The notes: generated from the letters alone by a model not told the origin. Counted from the stretch's first letter, positions 1 to 40,478 are shown. The stretch is DNA of 64,000 nt from Theodoxus fluviatilis (GCA_034096865.1 JAWQFJ010001180.1:166727-230726), one strand, 5' to 3'. Numbers and translations are program-made.

Positions 1-95
1 GTTTTATTTGGCACTATCACTGTGGTCCTATTCCAGCTCTAGCCTCTGTAGTCACTCTTCCGATTAGTTCAGTTGTGGAGGTTGGGGGTGGGATG

Positions 96-202
<107 letters not shown>

Positions 203-1759
203 ACGAACACTTGTGGATTTATAAATGTACGAGCGTGTGTGTGTGCGCGCGCGCGCCATGAACAAGCGCGGAGATAAATTTGTTCGATGCACATGCATGA
301 ATGTACAAGTGAAAAGTTTTTCCGCGTCTGGTTTAGGTCAAGCACTTTAGTGCTTGCAATGCTGGCAATCAATCCTCGTAATCGAGCGGACGGACTGGAA
401 TGGCGCAAGAATTTGCACCCCAGGTCCTGCATACACTGCATGGCGCTGCCTGAGATTGCGTTCATGCTTGCTGATATACGAAAAGCCACCCAGTATCGAC
501 CGTTTACCCTGCAATTTTATGTAAGGAAATGTAACTTCGTCTAACCCAAGCCCTCCTTGGATTTACGTGTTACGTGGTGAAATACATGCCTAGGGACTGT
601 TGTCACTGCACTGATCTTTCCTGATAAGCAGTTGGCCTGTTCTGCCCTGCCACATAACAGAGATTCCTCAGCTGATTAGCTGCCTAGGACTGCCAGGCCT
701 GGCAAGATGTTCTGTGGGGGATCACTCTAGGAATCCCAGTCTTGGTACTCCGGAAGGCTGACAGGCTGAGTGGTTTATTTTGACAGAAAGGGATTTTAAC
801 CCTCCTCTGTACCTGGCGTCTTGGACCGCTCAGAATCTCGCGTTTCGATGTTGAGTTTTGCATGGAGATAATTGTACAATTTCGTATGCGTTTCTAGCGT
901 ATGAAAAGGGGGAACTTCTTTTCCGCTCGCGCAGTCCTAGTTTTATGCAGATGCAAGGTTTGGGCAGGGAAGGAGAGTGAGAATGAGGAATGAAAGTTGA
1001 AGAGATGACGGAAGGATTATTTTAACAACTAGTGAGGGGAGGTGATAATCCAATAGGCTTATGGAAGCTACGAAGTGGAAAACGGGAAGGAAATGTTTCC
1101 CGCTTGGGTGAACGTCACGGTTCACCAGGACTCCCGGCTGAGCATTTCAGGCATAGAGGAATAGGTTTCTCTGGACAACTGCAACTAGCCACAGACATAG
1201 CCGTTCTATTGCGGCAGGAACCGGAGAGAGCTGCCCAGACTGATGCCGAGGCCAAGCACCTGTCTTGCTGGCACAGTGTTGGTGTAGCAGGTAGATTATC
1301 CTGGGTAAACGGGCGACACCTCTGACCAACTCCTGCTACACAACAGGTGTGCTGCTCTGGCCTCCTTTCAAATGGTCCACACTTCTTACCCTGGCTTTCA
1401 AGTCGTCCTCACTCCTAGCCCTGGCTTGACCCAGCGTGAGCAGAGGCATGGATGGACGGTGTTTTAATGGTGGCAATGCTGCAGAAAAGGCAACGCCTGT
1501 TGCGTGCCTTATCCTCGCCTGCTTTAAGCGTCCTGCTCCTCGATAGGTCGACATTCATTGGGGGGGGGGGGTGGGGGGGGGTGGGGGGGGGGGGGGGGCG
1601 TTATTGGAAGCAATCTGGTGATTTGCAGCCTGCTGATTGGGAACAGGTGTTTGACCTGAGACTAAAGATGTTTAGAGAGTTAAGGAATGTTGTTGTGATG
1701 CTGGTTTTGATTCTAGAAGTGGCTTGTTTTGGCTTTGAAGCTATGTGACTGGCTTCTAG

Positions 1760-1809
<50 letters not shown>

Positions 1810-1907
1810 GTGATATTTGTCTTCAGTGCTCTGTATCTGACTGCTGTTTAGTTGCCGAGCTTCTGATTGCACAGTTCAGTCTAATTTTCTGTAGCTCATT
1901 TCATATT

Positions 1908-1994
<87 letters not shown>

Positions 1995-2123
1995 GTTTGT
2001 AGTTGATTGACCTTTTCTATCATACAAAACTTACATCAGCCAGTGGATCACATATGCACATACACGGAGTAGATCACCACCACTTTCAGTTTCTTGCCTC
2101 AAAGTCTCACGTTATCAGGGCCA

Positions 2124-3534
2124 GGAATGTTGCAGTCAGCTTCCCCCATGCACCAAGTGTAGGCACACACACAGGAATGTTGCAGTCAGCTTCCCCCATG
2201 CACCAAGTGTAGGCACACACACAGGAATGTTGCAGTCAGCTTCCCCCATGCACCAATTGTAGGCACACACACAGGAATGTTGCAGTCAGCTTCCCCCATG
2301 CACCAAGTGTAGGCACACACACAGGAATGTTGCAGTCAGCTTCCCCCATGCACCAATTGTAGGCACACACACAGGAATGTTGCAGTCAGCTGCATGCACC
2401 AATTGTAGGCACACATACAGGAATGTTGCAGTCAGCTTCCCCCATGCACCAAGTGTAGGCACACACACAGGAATGTTGCAGTCAGCTTCCCCCATGCACC
2501 AGTTGTAGGCACACACACAGGAATGTTGCAGTCAGCTGCATGCACCAATTGTAGGCACACACACAGGAATGTTGCAGTCAGCTGCATGCACCAATTGTAG
2601 GCACACACACAGGAATGTTGCAGTCAGCTTCCCCCATGCACCAATTGTAGGCACACACACAGGAATGTTGCAGTCAGCTGCATGCACCAATTGTAGGCAC
2701 ACACACAGGAATGTTGCAGTCAGCTTCCCCCATGCACCAATTGTAGGCACACACACAGGAATGTTGCAGTCAGCTGCATGCACCAATTGTAGGCACACAC
2801 ACAGGAATGTTGCAGTCAGCTGCATGCACCAATTGTAGGCACACACACAGGAATGTTGCAGTCAGCTGCATGCACCAATTGTAGGCACACACACAGGAAT
2901 GTTGCAGTCAGCTTCCCCCATGCACCAATTGTAGGCACACACACAGGAATGTTGCAGTCAGCTGCATGCACCAATTGTAGGCACACATACAGGAATGTTG
3001 CAGTCAGCTTCCCCCATGCACCAAGTGTAGGCACACACACAGGAATGTTGCAGTCAGCTTCCCCCATGCACCAGTTGTAGGCACACACACAGGAATGTTG
3101 CAGTCAGCTTCCCCCATGCACCAATTGTAGGCACACACACAGGAATGTTGCAGTCAGCTTCCCCCATGCACCAGTTGTAGGCACACACACAGGAATGTTG
3201 CAGTCAGCTTCCCCCATGCACCAGTTGTAGGCACACACACAGGAATGTTGCAGTCAGCTTCCCCCATGCACCAATTGTAGGCACACACACAGGAATGTTG
3301 CAGTCAGCTGCATGCACCAATTGTAGGCACACACACAGGAATGTTGCAGTCAGCTTCCCCCATGCACCAATTGTAGGCACACACACAGGAATGTTGCAGT
3401 CAGCTGCATGCACCAATTGAAGGCACACACACAGGAATGTTGCAGTCAGCTTCGCCCATGCACCAAGTGTAGGCACACACACAGGAATGTTGCAGTCAGC
3501 TTCCCCCATGCACCAATTGTAGGCACACACACAG
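2124..3534. repeat. 50/46-bp minisatellite, about 29 copies of two unit types
   Basis: The unit starts AGGAATGTTGCAGTCAGC. Type A (50 bp) continues TTCCCCCATGCACC and type B (46 bp) TGCATGCACC. Both then have AATTG, AAGTG or AGTTG, followed by TAGGCACACACAC. About 19 A and 10 B units occur in a mixed order with runs of each type. The array is transcribed only if the upstream gene spans it. Neither strand shows a plausible gene. Confidence 0.92.
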
Positions 3535-3543
3535 GAAAAAGTT

Positions 3544-3596
3544 GTGGTTTTGGTAACCCGACCAACCTTTTTTTTCTTCTTCCCAGGCAACCCCAA

Positions 3597-3650
<54 letters not shown>

Positions 3651-3775
3651 AAAAACAAAGTATTGATGGTAAACAACAAACTGCGTGCTGTCCCAATTTC
3701 CCTGCCCTTAGAGCACTTGGGGAATCCCCTGTGTAAGTAAAAAAAAAACGTTTTCAGTGAAAGTAAAATTTTGAT
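3544..3775 (+). repeat. Dispersed repeat copy 1 with embedded (GT)n
   Basis: A (GT)n tract (3598-3650) is followed by GTGCTGTCCCAATTTCCCTG, then GAGCACTTGGGGAATCCC and an A-run. Related sequence occurs inverted at 38745-38940 and direct at 45465-45620, so it is an interspersed element. A SINE or MITE nature is not established. Confidence 0.55.
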
Positions 3776-4333
3776 AATGTTTAATCTGGCCTCCTCTGAA
3801 TGAAAAATAAAAATTGAAAGTACAGGCTGACATGCTGCCTCTATTTTTTCTCCTTGTTACCTTAACCTCAAGTCTTTCTTCGTCTCTCTCTTTCTTTTTT
3901 TTGGGGGGTGGGGGGTGGGGGTGGGGGTTGTCCTTACCTTTCTTTACACATGCACAACACAGAGCAATAAGACAGTCACTTCTGTCACTTTCTTACCTTT
4001 AAGTCCCACATTTGTAGGGGCAGTACAAACTCCAGCTTTGTCTAGTAAAGGTATGTCCCTTATGCCTTTTGTATTCATTTTTTTCATTTTGGTAGTTTTT
4101 GTTTTACCTAATTTATTCCTTTAAGAATCCATTTTCATGTCACTCATTGCACATGTAGTTGATTATTTTTTGTTTCATAGAAATGTGTTACATCCCAGTG
4201 AAAACTTAACTAACATATCCGTATCTCTATTCCACCTGTTATTGAGTTGTTCACACATAGTTTTAACCACATCGTCACTGTCTTGCTGTGTTGTTATAAT
4301 TATAGTTGTCATGAAGGTGGTGGTCAGAATTAT

Positions 4334-4352
4334 GTTGATGATGATGATGATT

Positions 4353-4407
<55 letters not shown>
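4334..4407. repeat. (GAT)n microsatellite
   Basis: About 24 GAT triplets. It gives poly-Asp, poly-Met/Ile and poly-His frames that are artefacts. Similar tracts occur at 12108-12180, 19270-19440 (degenerate) and 58098-58122. Confidence 0.92.
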
Positions 4408-4409
<2 letters not shown>

Positions 4410-5436
4410 ATTGGGATAGGGGGGGGATGGGAAGATGTTTGCAGTGAAGATGGTGAGAGTGGCAACAAGAACAGCAATGATAGTAATGATGACAACAAGA
4501 ACAATAACAATGAATATGAGGAGGAGAAGGTTGAGGTGGGAAAAAAAGATGAACATGTTCAATATACTTGAGCGAGGTTAGGGGGAAGTACGGATTGATA
4601 TGAAACTTTGTGCAATCTCATGTATTCACTAGCCTTGTATCAAATGGATTTGGGGCAACCCTGTAGACACTTTTTGGCTTCAGTTTCCTTCTAATTTGGA
4701 ATCTGGAAGATCTGTCAATCTGGATGATGATTCTTTGTGATTTTTAGTATGAAAGACAATTATGTTTTGCCTTTAAAATCTCTGCCCCATCTCTTTTCAA
4801 ATTTTGTTTATTTTCTTCCCTTTTTTTGGTTGTTTTGATGTTGCTTATGTCACAAGTATATTAATTCTGGACAAATGTGAACTAGTCAGAATTATTTAAA
4901 CAAGTAATTAAAAATATCAGCATAAAAGCATCCATTGCCAAAAAAATGTTTATCATGATGCAGGGAGAAAATTTTAATCAGAGCCTTCTTCAAAGGCTTG
5001 TTGAAAGATTACCTGTGCAAAACTCACAGTCATGTGTCTGTTCAGTCAAGTCATATTGTCATAATGATAGGGGATTCAATGATTTATGATTTGGAATAAT
5101 CTCATATAAACATGTCTTAGAAGATATTATACTCTTGAAAATAATATAATTTGATGCTGTTGTTGCTGCAAAATATGATGCAGTAACCTGTCAAAGAAGT
5201 GCTGGATGTTCCAGTCAGCTGTTAAGGTGTCTGCTGTGGTGTTGGCGTTGCTGTCATACTTGTCATGCCACCATAGAGGTTACTGTGTGACATGGAAGAT
5301 TTCTCCCAAGAGGGCATTTGTAACAAATGCTTATGCATATTGACTTGCTCACGTCATCGCTTTTAGGCACTTATTCAGTTACTCATTTAACATTCTACTT
5401 TCTCTCCACCCACCCACCCACCCCCACCCACCCACC

Positions 5437-5741
<305 letters not shown>

Positions 5742-6195
5742 ACTCATGCATGCACACTTTACTTAATTTTCACCAAACACTCACCCTCACTTTTTTTTAG
5801 CATCAGCTCATAATGACCTGTAAATTATACTTTAAACTCTTTTACTCCATCATCATCCTGATGCTGACAGCAATCCACCCTCAAACTTCAGCTTCCTCAT
5901 CCAGCCGCCACCTTTAGTGTACCACTCGCCCACAAAGAATTCCATAACCCACCCAATTTCTACATCTTCATATTTGGCTTTTCACACACTGCCATCCACT
6001 CTCTGACTGTAGTGTTCCAATCACCCACGATGAAATCCATAATTAACCCTGATGCCTACTTCATCACATGAGACTTTCATGCACTGACAGAAAGTACACA
6101 GTTCCCCTCTTGCAGTATATCATCTGCCTGGGAACTGCCGTAGCAAACCATTTATCAGCTCTCGCCCTTATTGGTCCTCCTACTCCCTGCCACAG

Positions 6196-22341
<16,146 letters not shown>

Positions 22342-25300
22342 TGAGCCAGGACTGACACTGAGTGGTGGAGGTAGTAATGGAAGGGTGGAGTATTGGACTT
22401 ACTGTGATCGACAGAAGCAGATGGATGGGACTGACTGCTGGCGAGGTTTCAAGAAACAGAAAGACCAACTTGTGGTCCGTGTGCTATGGTTTGTCTCTGC
22501 ATTGGTCCAAAGGCTACCTGCGCCATCTTATATGGTCATCCCATCCTTGGACTCCAGCTGCTCCAGCTATGCAGTTGTTAGATTTCCATGAGGAAAAAAG
22601 GGCTTCAGTGGTTGCAGACTCCTGGCAAAATCTGTTGGTCCCCCTCTCAAGTCTGCAGCAGGCTGCCAACCTGTCTGTGCTGTCCTGGCATGCACATCGA
22701 TCACTGGGCGGCTGCACTGCGGATGTCTGACATGGGCGAGAGATGGGAAGAGGTGATGACTGTCGCTACTTGATCCCATGCTGTGAGAAGTGCCAGCCTG
22801 CTGCAAAAGCCAGGGTGCCTGGGTCTGGCAGACTGGTGGACTTGCAGGAGGGTGCCACAGCTCTTGTTGTATCTGCCTGCAGTGGAGTGTGTTCTGTTGG
22901 CTGCAGCCCGGGGAGAGAGCTTCTGTTCTGTGTTTATAGCTAGAGTTGTGAATGTCTTTGCGAGTTCAAGGCGCTACCTCTGTCACGGATTCCCACCAGA
23001 TGTAAATATTCTGTGTAATAGTTCCAATTGATTCTTGGAACTCTCCTGGGCAAGATAAATGTGTTCTGTCACAAGCAGGGATTGAACCACCAAACCAGTG
23101 GTTACAGTCCCATTCCAAGCCAGAGCTTTAATTAATTAGCAGCTCTTTTTACCTGTATGCTCCTCATTATCTAGAGATTAGTTCTACTTAGCTTTTGCAC
23201 TAGCTTATGGTGAATGGCTTGAGCTATGATAAGCAAAAAGTTGTAATAGCATGGTTGGTCTAGCTTTATAATTGTTCACTATGAATACTTGGCTGCCTAG
23301 CCAGTTCAGAGAAATGTAAAGTCTTCATTAAAGATTTATCAGAGGCTTTAGTGTAAAATATTGAAGAACATTTTTGCTTTCATTACAAACCCTGGGATTG
23401 AGAATGTAAAGTAATGAGTTGGAATATTTTTGTCGGCATACTTTTCTTGAATAGAAATCACATAATAATCCAAAGTTTATATACTGAAGGTAGATGTACT
23501 AAAGATATAAGCATTGTGAAATATACTGAAATTTGACATGGCCAACTCTTGAATATTGCAAGTTTTGTCAGCCATGAAATGAAGTTTGCCGACTGCTGTG
23601 AAGCAAAGGCGGTCAAATATCATCTTACATCCAGGGACCAGCTTTTGATAACATTGAGGCATGTATCCTTGTTCATTGAATATTGCCTTGGATTTAACAT
23701 CTGAAAATTTACAATGAATGATTGCTGTTGATGAGGACCAAACACATTCAGACAGCCTATTTGCGGATTACAGCTGCATCCTTTGTTCTACCAATTCCAA
23801 TCAATATAATCTAACAAAATGTGTTACGAGTAGAAGAACTGGTTGCTGGAATCATGAGTTGATTCTTTCCCTGAAACTGATTGCAAATGATCTATCTCTT
23901 CCTGGCTAGCCACTACTGTCTCAATTCACTGCAAGTTTTGACATGATCTCATTGAAGGTGTTGCAGCAGACATATTGTCTCTTTTTCATTGCAACCCCTG
24001 GCTTTGTTCCTTCATACTTGCACACATGGATTTTGAGGACTTTTTTTCAGTGTGTGTTTATATTCCTCGTTTCTTCCATCCCAACTAGATGTAAATTGTG
24101 TTTTTAATCTATGCCTGTAATCTTTGAGATGGGTTGTGTTTGTTCCTTTATGAAATGGTAATATATTTCCTTCTTAAGAGGAATGTGATGAAAGTAGGAC
24201 TGCAGCTATGATATAAAGTGTAATAAGCAATGGACTGGTTACATATGACTTACTAATGACAGAGGTGAAATGGAATGCAAGAGTAAGTAATGGTTATTAG
24301 CTGATGATTGGTGTTGATGTAATTTTATTCATTATCAGACTGTGCTGGCTGTTGCTAGCATTAAAACGAAGTTGGATGTGCAATATAGTGGAATGGCATT
24401 GTTTTATTTGAGCTATTAGAGCTTTTATGAACCTTTCCAACAAAGCTAACTGGAGATGTGCTCCTGGTATCTGAGATTATTTGACAATGAGGAGTGACTG
24501 TTGATGTGTGAATTACGCCTTGAAGCATGAATGATGCAAGCTAATGCCTCAGGATAGTGCATTGGAAGGTCATTTGATCTTGTAACATGAGGCTTTTCTG
24601 TGTTTTACTCCCATTACCTACATTCTGTGAACTCTTAGGGTTTTACGCATGCTTGAAACCAGTGTCATTAATTTGACAGAAATATGTAACTTAGAGATTG
24701 TGACATTATTTTTTTTTCTTTCCTTACTTGTTTTGTTTTTTAACCATCATCCTTTTGTCTTCCTCAAATAATGTTCAATGCAAGACATACATGCTTTTCT
24801 TTTGAAAGTGCATGATTGAGCAGTATGGAAAGTCATAAGTCTTGTGAGGAATAGAGTTAAGGGGTGCTAATGGTGGGTCAGCCACACCTTGCTTCTAGCA
24901 AGACTGACTGAGCAAACATTTGAGCACCATGACTTCAGAATCTATTGAGCTTCTTAGTAGAATTCATCGAGCCTCCTATTATTCAGTGTTCCATGGAGTT
25001 GCAGTGTTCAGTTTATATTGCCAGTACTGACAGCTTCATCTTTTGTTTGTTTGTTTCTTGCACAGTGTTATTGAAGTGTTTAGTTTTCCATATTGGAATA
25101 CTTGACATGGAAAATGAAATCAAATATATTTTTGTACGAATATGTGGAGATACATCATCATGATTGGGGGGGGGGGGGGGGGAAATGGTGTTCTTGTACA
25201 TAGATGCAGTGTATCATATGGATTTTCATGGCAGGCTACAGTCATAAAGCTCCCATCACATCACCACTCGCTCCTGGCAAATCTGGTGGTCAGCTGCTTG

Positions 25301-26380
25301 TCTATCATCACACCCATCCTCCCTTCACAAAAAGTGATGTGTGGAGAGTTTGTATTCCTTCAGCATGTCTTCCAAGGTGTAGTGCTTTTGTTCATTTCCA
25401 AGCTTGCTTTATTTGCCTCTGAATACCAGAACCCACCTCCAGGTTGTCAAGGTTTTCATGGGAGTTTGCTTTGTGGCAGCATTGTGATCCAGGGCTACTT
25501 GTACATATGATACATTCCAGCACATTATGTTGCCACCATTGTACAGGCATTTTCTTGCATTGCTCAAGGTTTCTGCTTTTGAAGAACAACTGCCACAGAA
25601 ACAAGCGAAAATACACTGGCATATATATACCTCTTTTCTTTGCATTTAATCGAACCTTGTTGCCCAAGTTATTGTAATTATTTTTTTAAATCCTAAGCTT
25701 GGTGACCCTTTGATAGAGAAATTGTATGGAACTCCAGTGCAATAGATATCTTGCCCTGCAAAGGACAAGGGCTACACAAATGTCTATTTCGGATTTTTGT
25801 TTCAGACTGTAGCCTCCTTTAGTTTAGTTATAGTTGGGGGACATGTCACACTCCTGTTTTTTCGGAATCAAGACAGGCTTCAAAACACATGCAAGCTGTC
25901 ACACCACTGTTCTTCAGTGATCAAGACAGGTGTCAACACACATGCAAGCTACTCCCTAAAAGGATTTGTCTTTCAGACTGACCTTGTAAACCAAGTTATG
26001 CATATTTTGCCCAGACCTAGATGCTGCAATTTTCCTTGTGTGTCATTTTGACTGGGCATTTTCAAAGAGTGTGATATGATCACCTTTGTAGTTTATTAGA
26101 CTTGGTGTATGCAACTGTGCATCCACTATGGCAAAAGTTGAACCATGTGACTATTATAAAAACCACCAGAGGTAGAATATTAGTGGGTTATCAGAGTTTG
26201 TGCTTCCAATTGTTGTGGTTATGCTTGTTGCTCCAAGTGCCTTATCAGAGAGAACTTGAGCTTGTTTTTACTGTGAATGAATCTTTTTCACTTGTACATG
26301 GGAAAATCCTATGCAACCATCACACATATCAAAAGGAAAATAAAATTTCAATGAAATAAAAAGGGTTGGCTTAATGGCAT
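22342..26380 (+). other. Probable long 3' UTR and intergenic space of the WDR62/MAPKBP1-like gene
   Basis: About 4 kb follows the stop without a convincing exon on either strand. AATAAA signals at 26339-26344 and 26355-26360 are the first clear clustered poly(A) signals, so the transcript may end near 26,380. The stretch has low repeat content apart from a poly-G run at 25167-25182. That is unusual for this window and fits a transcribed UTR. Short open frames in it look random. Confidence 0.45.
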
Positions 26381-26836
26381 TTGCCAAAGCTGCTTGTTGA
26401 TTTTATTCTGTACAAAAATGATCAGTTGCATTAGGTTCACAACTCAAACCTTGGCATTTTCTTAAACAATTTGAACAATTTGGCCCAGGCATCTGAATTT
26501 TCCCTTGCCACTCTTGACCATTTCAACCACTACAGTGGACACCTTGGATCCAAGTTTCAAACTGGGTATTTACTTCAAGTCTGCTCTTGGAGACCAGCAT
26601 TTATCATGGCAGCCATGTGACTAGCACCTGGGTATCTGCCACAGCCATCTTGACCACCTGACTGACCACTGCTGCATCCACAGGAACTGTTTACAAGTCT
26701 GAAGTCTGTGATGGATGGAAGGGTGAGGCTTTACAGCTTATCTGCAACTGTTTATATTTTCTCCCAAATTCTTCCATTTCAAGAGTCAAGCTGGAAGAGA
26801 AGATGACTGAAACAAGACTCAAAGAATTGAAAATAA

Positions 26837-26842
26837 TTTATT
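26837..26842 (-). promoter_or_regulatory. Poly(A) signal of GINS1
   Basis: TTTATT on the + strand reads AATAAA on the minus strand, 342 bp beyond the GINS1 stop codon. It lies about 460 bp from the presumed end of the convergent + strand gene, so the two 3' ends are close but need not overlap. Confidence 0.5.
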
Positions 26843-27183
26843 CAAAGGAAATGGACAATTTTAATAATTCTGGGAGTACATTAGGATGCCTAAGCCATTA
26901 TGAATTTCAAAGAATACTTTAATGACATAAGATAATATCAAGGAATTCATTTCTGCATCAAAACTCAGGTAAAATGACACACAGCAAATGTGTGTGTTTT
27001 GCAGACAAGTATGCCATTGCTACAAAAACAACAACAGGAAACTATGAACAACATCATCAAATTTACTGCTTCTCCAGTCTGGTCCAGGTAAACAGTAAGC
27101 TTTCACTAAGTATCACAGCTGCATCAACTTTTATAAAAGATAAAGTTGATAATGGAGGCAATTTTACATTTGTCACAACTTTC

Positions 27184-37313
<10,130 letters not shown>

Positions 37314-37330
37314 CGTGGTAGGCTTCGAAT

Positions 37331-37910
37331 CAGACAGCAACTATCTGGAAAGAGACAAAAAACTCGTTGAGAGAGTACAGAGGAGGGCCACAAAAATAAT
37401 TCCGGGATTGAAGGATCTCACATATGAACAAAGACTTGTCAAGATGAGGCTCCCTAGTCTGTGCTACAGAAGAACTAGAGGTGACCTGATAGAAGTGTAC
37501 AAGTATACGCACGGCATGTATCAGATTGGAGAGAATCTGTTTTCCTGCGATGACAATAGTGTCACAAGAGGTCACGCCTACAAGCTCAAGAAAAACCGAT
37601 GCAATATGGCTTTACGACAGCATTTCTTCACCCAGCGAGTTATCAACATGTGGAACAGCCTCCCAAACAGCGTAGTTGAGGCACCGAGCCTGAACTCGTT
37701 CAAGAACAGAGTGGACAAGCATCTACAAGGATATATGTTCAAGCTGGAGGAACCACTGGCGCAGATGATGCACAGCAATTAGGCCTTTTTTTTCTCTCTA
37801 TTTTTTTCTTTATCCATAAGAACAATAAAAATACAGCCAGAGAACTACCAGAATCGGCGATAGGCCCTGGACGCCTAAGCAAGCCGAAGAATTCTATTCT
37901 ATTCTATTCT
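37331..37910 (+). mobile_element. 5'-truncated LINE 3' end (CR1/jockey-type C-terminus)
   Basis: The open frame at about 37342-37782 reads YLERDKKLVERVQRRATKII, continues through RRTRGDLIEVYKYTHG and QRVINMWNSLPNSVVEAPSL, and stops at TAG/TAA. This is the conserved C-terminal tail seen after the reverse transcriptase in many CR1/jockey-group LINEs. A short 3' UTR ends in four tandem ATTCT units (37891-37910), consistent with CR1-like 3' ends. The fragment lies between the divergent GINS1 and ABHD12 genes and is antisense to GINS1. No target-site duplication is obvious. Confidence 0.75.
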
Positions 37911-37912
37911 AA

Positions 37913-38082
37913 TTAACTCCCGCCAAACGCTTGCAGTGACTTCCGGAGGGAATGACTGACGAATTTATCGAACTCAGCCAATCAGATTTGTGAACACAAC
38001 TCGCGTGCGCCTCTAAAAATAGCAGAGTTTCGTGGTTGTCCTACGCTGCAGATCGTGAAGTTGACCGCAAAGTCTTTTAGTC
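37913..38082. promoter_or_regulatory. Putative divergent GINS1/ABHD12 promoter
   Basis: This lies directly upstream of the ABHD12 start codon. It has TCCCGCCAAA at 37918-37927 (reverse complement TTTGGCGGGA, a good E2F match), ACTTCCGG at 37939-37946 (ETS-like) and CCAATCAG at 37978-37985 (CCAAT box). An AT-rich TAAAAATA sits at about 38013. E2F and CCAAT sites are expected for a DNA-replication gene such as GINS1, and the location suits a bidirectional promoter. Function is inferred from motifs only. Confidence 0.5.
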
Positions 38083-38171
38083 ATGTATGAAGTAAGTTCT
38101 CCAAAAACTGATGAAAAGGCTGATTTCAAACAAGCAGATGTGGTTAAGGTAGCCAATCCAGTGCCTGCTCG
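38083..38171 (+). CDS. ABHD12: ABHD12 first coding exon (predicted)
   Basis: ATG at 38083 opens 29 codons ([15 protein letters not shown] and onward, cytosolic and charged) ending at the donor CTCG|gtaagt. The two leftover bases join exon 2 at 40708 to give Arg-Ile-Pro-Trp. This is supported by the promoter-like sequence just upstream and by phase. The N-terminus is not conserved in this family, so similarity cannot confirm it. An alternative is translation from ATG 40688 with an untranslated exon 1. Confidence 0.6.
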
Positions 38172-38863
38172 GTAAGTATTCAGTTGCGTTCCAGTTGGAT
38201 GTTGTTTTATGTAGTGTGTCCGCACCAGTGAGAGATTGGCGAATATGGCTGGACTTTGGACCCTAGCACTTTCAGTGACTGTAAACAAGTTCTTTGATAG
38301 TATCAAAATGGACATGCTCGTTGACAGTTGGAATTATCTTCACCTCATACTGTAAGTGGGAGTATTGTCACGTCATTAGTTGCTTTGTGTTGCTTGAGCG
38401 ATGGAAGTTCGCGGTTTTCCTCAATCTTGATCCCGAATGTCAAGTTGGAAGTTGGTGATAATCCCGCTCCCGTGACTACAAAATTTAATGTGACTTATGT
38501 CACATAAGTTATGTGACAGACAGTGGTAAGACTTCCGCAGCCAGGCGCTACTCTGCCCACTAAAAAGCGTAGACCCTGTTGTCCTACTTCTGCAACTTGA
38601 ACCCAGCAGTGGAGTTACGCTTATGATGGGGATGTTAAATATAGAAAACGACGTTTCTGACATCTGCACACTTTGCCCGAATTATATTATAAAAGTGTAA
38701 TTCACCCGTCCCATATTTACATCATCATGACTCATACTTGGCGCCTGGTTGCGGATTTTTTTCCTCTTTTGCGGAAAATGCTTTTTTAAATTTCAATAGA
38801 GGATTCCCTAAGTGCTTACAGTTACAGGGAAGGGAAGATGTAACAGCATGCTGTTCATTGTTT

Positions 38864-38942
<79 letters not shown>

Positions 38943-39032
38943 TTTTCCCCCCCAGTTAGAAAATACAGTTGAGGGTCAACAGATAAAAATTGGGTTGATC
39001 AGGTTACTGTGTTACCACAACTTTTATCTCTT

Positions 39033-39087
<55 letters not shown>

Positions 39088-40478
39088 GTTTTTTCTTTAC
39101 ATGTCATCTAGACATCATGGGTTGGCAACAGGCTCACTAAAGCATTCAGGAACTCAGGTCATGTCAGATTTCTGTGGTCAAACTATGATCTCTATGTGAT
39201 GGTTCCCCATCTGTGAAATTTCAGTCCAGTGGCACCAAGGGAGTTCTCTCTCAGAAACCTGTGTCAGGTGGAACTGGATGCATAGAGAGGACATTAATTG
39301 CTAGTCCCAGGTTCCAAACTAGGGTGCTGCCATTATGTAGCAAACATTCCTGAGGGACTGTTCTATAACAGTTCATCTGTAATGTGTCAAACATTGAGGG
39401 AGCCTCCTGCCAGTGAGGAATGTGATAAAATCAGCCAAAACTGAAATCCCAGACAACAGCTGTCCCACCATCTGAGATGGAGTTAAGGTTGGCATGACAT
39501 GTCCCAACCTCAGCAGTTCTTCCCATCAGCAGATCTCCCCTATTGAGAGCAACCAAAACTGGCCCCCCCTTTACTATGGACTGGACAGGCAAGATAAGTC
39601 CCTGCTAAAACAGGAGTCCTGCCCTGTTGCTTGTCTTGGAGGTGTCTGCCCATCAGTGCTGTTGCCTACATCCCTTCCGCAAGGACTTTTGTGAACTCCA
39701 TCACTCCATCCTGTACTTACTAATAAGTGGACTTACATTATTAGAAATCTGTTTCATCAATGGACATTCAATCAATGAGAACTTTTAATAGACTTATAAG
39801 AGACAGATCATTGAACAAGGCCTGATTTAAGTCTTCAAGTTCAACATTCATAATTATTGCTGGCCTATCATTTAAATATTCTTCCTGTGCATGCTTCATC
39901 CTTGCATGAAGATTTCATATCATGCACTTCATTTGATTAAATCATTATTGTATTCTGGTTTTGAGAACTGAGAGATGGCGCAAATGAAGGCAGTGACACA
40001 TGCAAGTCAGACCTCATCCAGCAATTGATATAACCACATGCCCCTAGACTTAGGGGATGACCTTTCATTTTCTTTCTGAGGGGAAAGTTTAGCACGGGTA
40101 GTCTTTAGGGGATGACTTGTGACACTACTCAGTACAAGATTTTCCTGATTAACCACAATGAGCTGTGTAAAAATGTATGCCTCTATAATAAATTAGATCA
40201 TATATCAGCCAGTGCCATTTGTCTGAAGATGGTACACTGCCCCAAGTTCAGTCTTTCAGTGTGTTGGTCCATCTGTCAGCCTCTCAGTCACCAAGTCATT
40301 TAGCCAGGCAGTCCGTTGAACAATCACTTAAGCCGGATATGACAGGGTAGCAAGCAAATGTCAATTGAGGATCAATCACTTCAGTTTATCATTCAATTTC
40401 ATTGATCTATTAATCCAGTGTTGTTTGTCATTTGGTCTGTCACACTGGCAAGCAGGTACTCATTCACTCACTCGATTC

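Noticed and set aside
2124..3534. Possible CRISPR array (repeats of regular spacing)
   Set aside because: The whole unit, not just a repeat part, is conserved. There are no unique spacers and the host is eukaryotic. It is a minisatellite.
4137..4571. Plus-strand 144-codon frame with poly-Met
   Set aside because: (GAT)n read in one frame, with no supporting exon signals.
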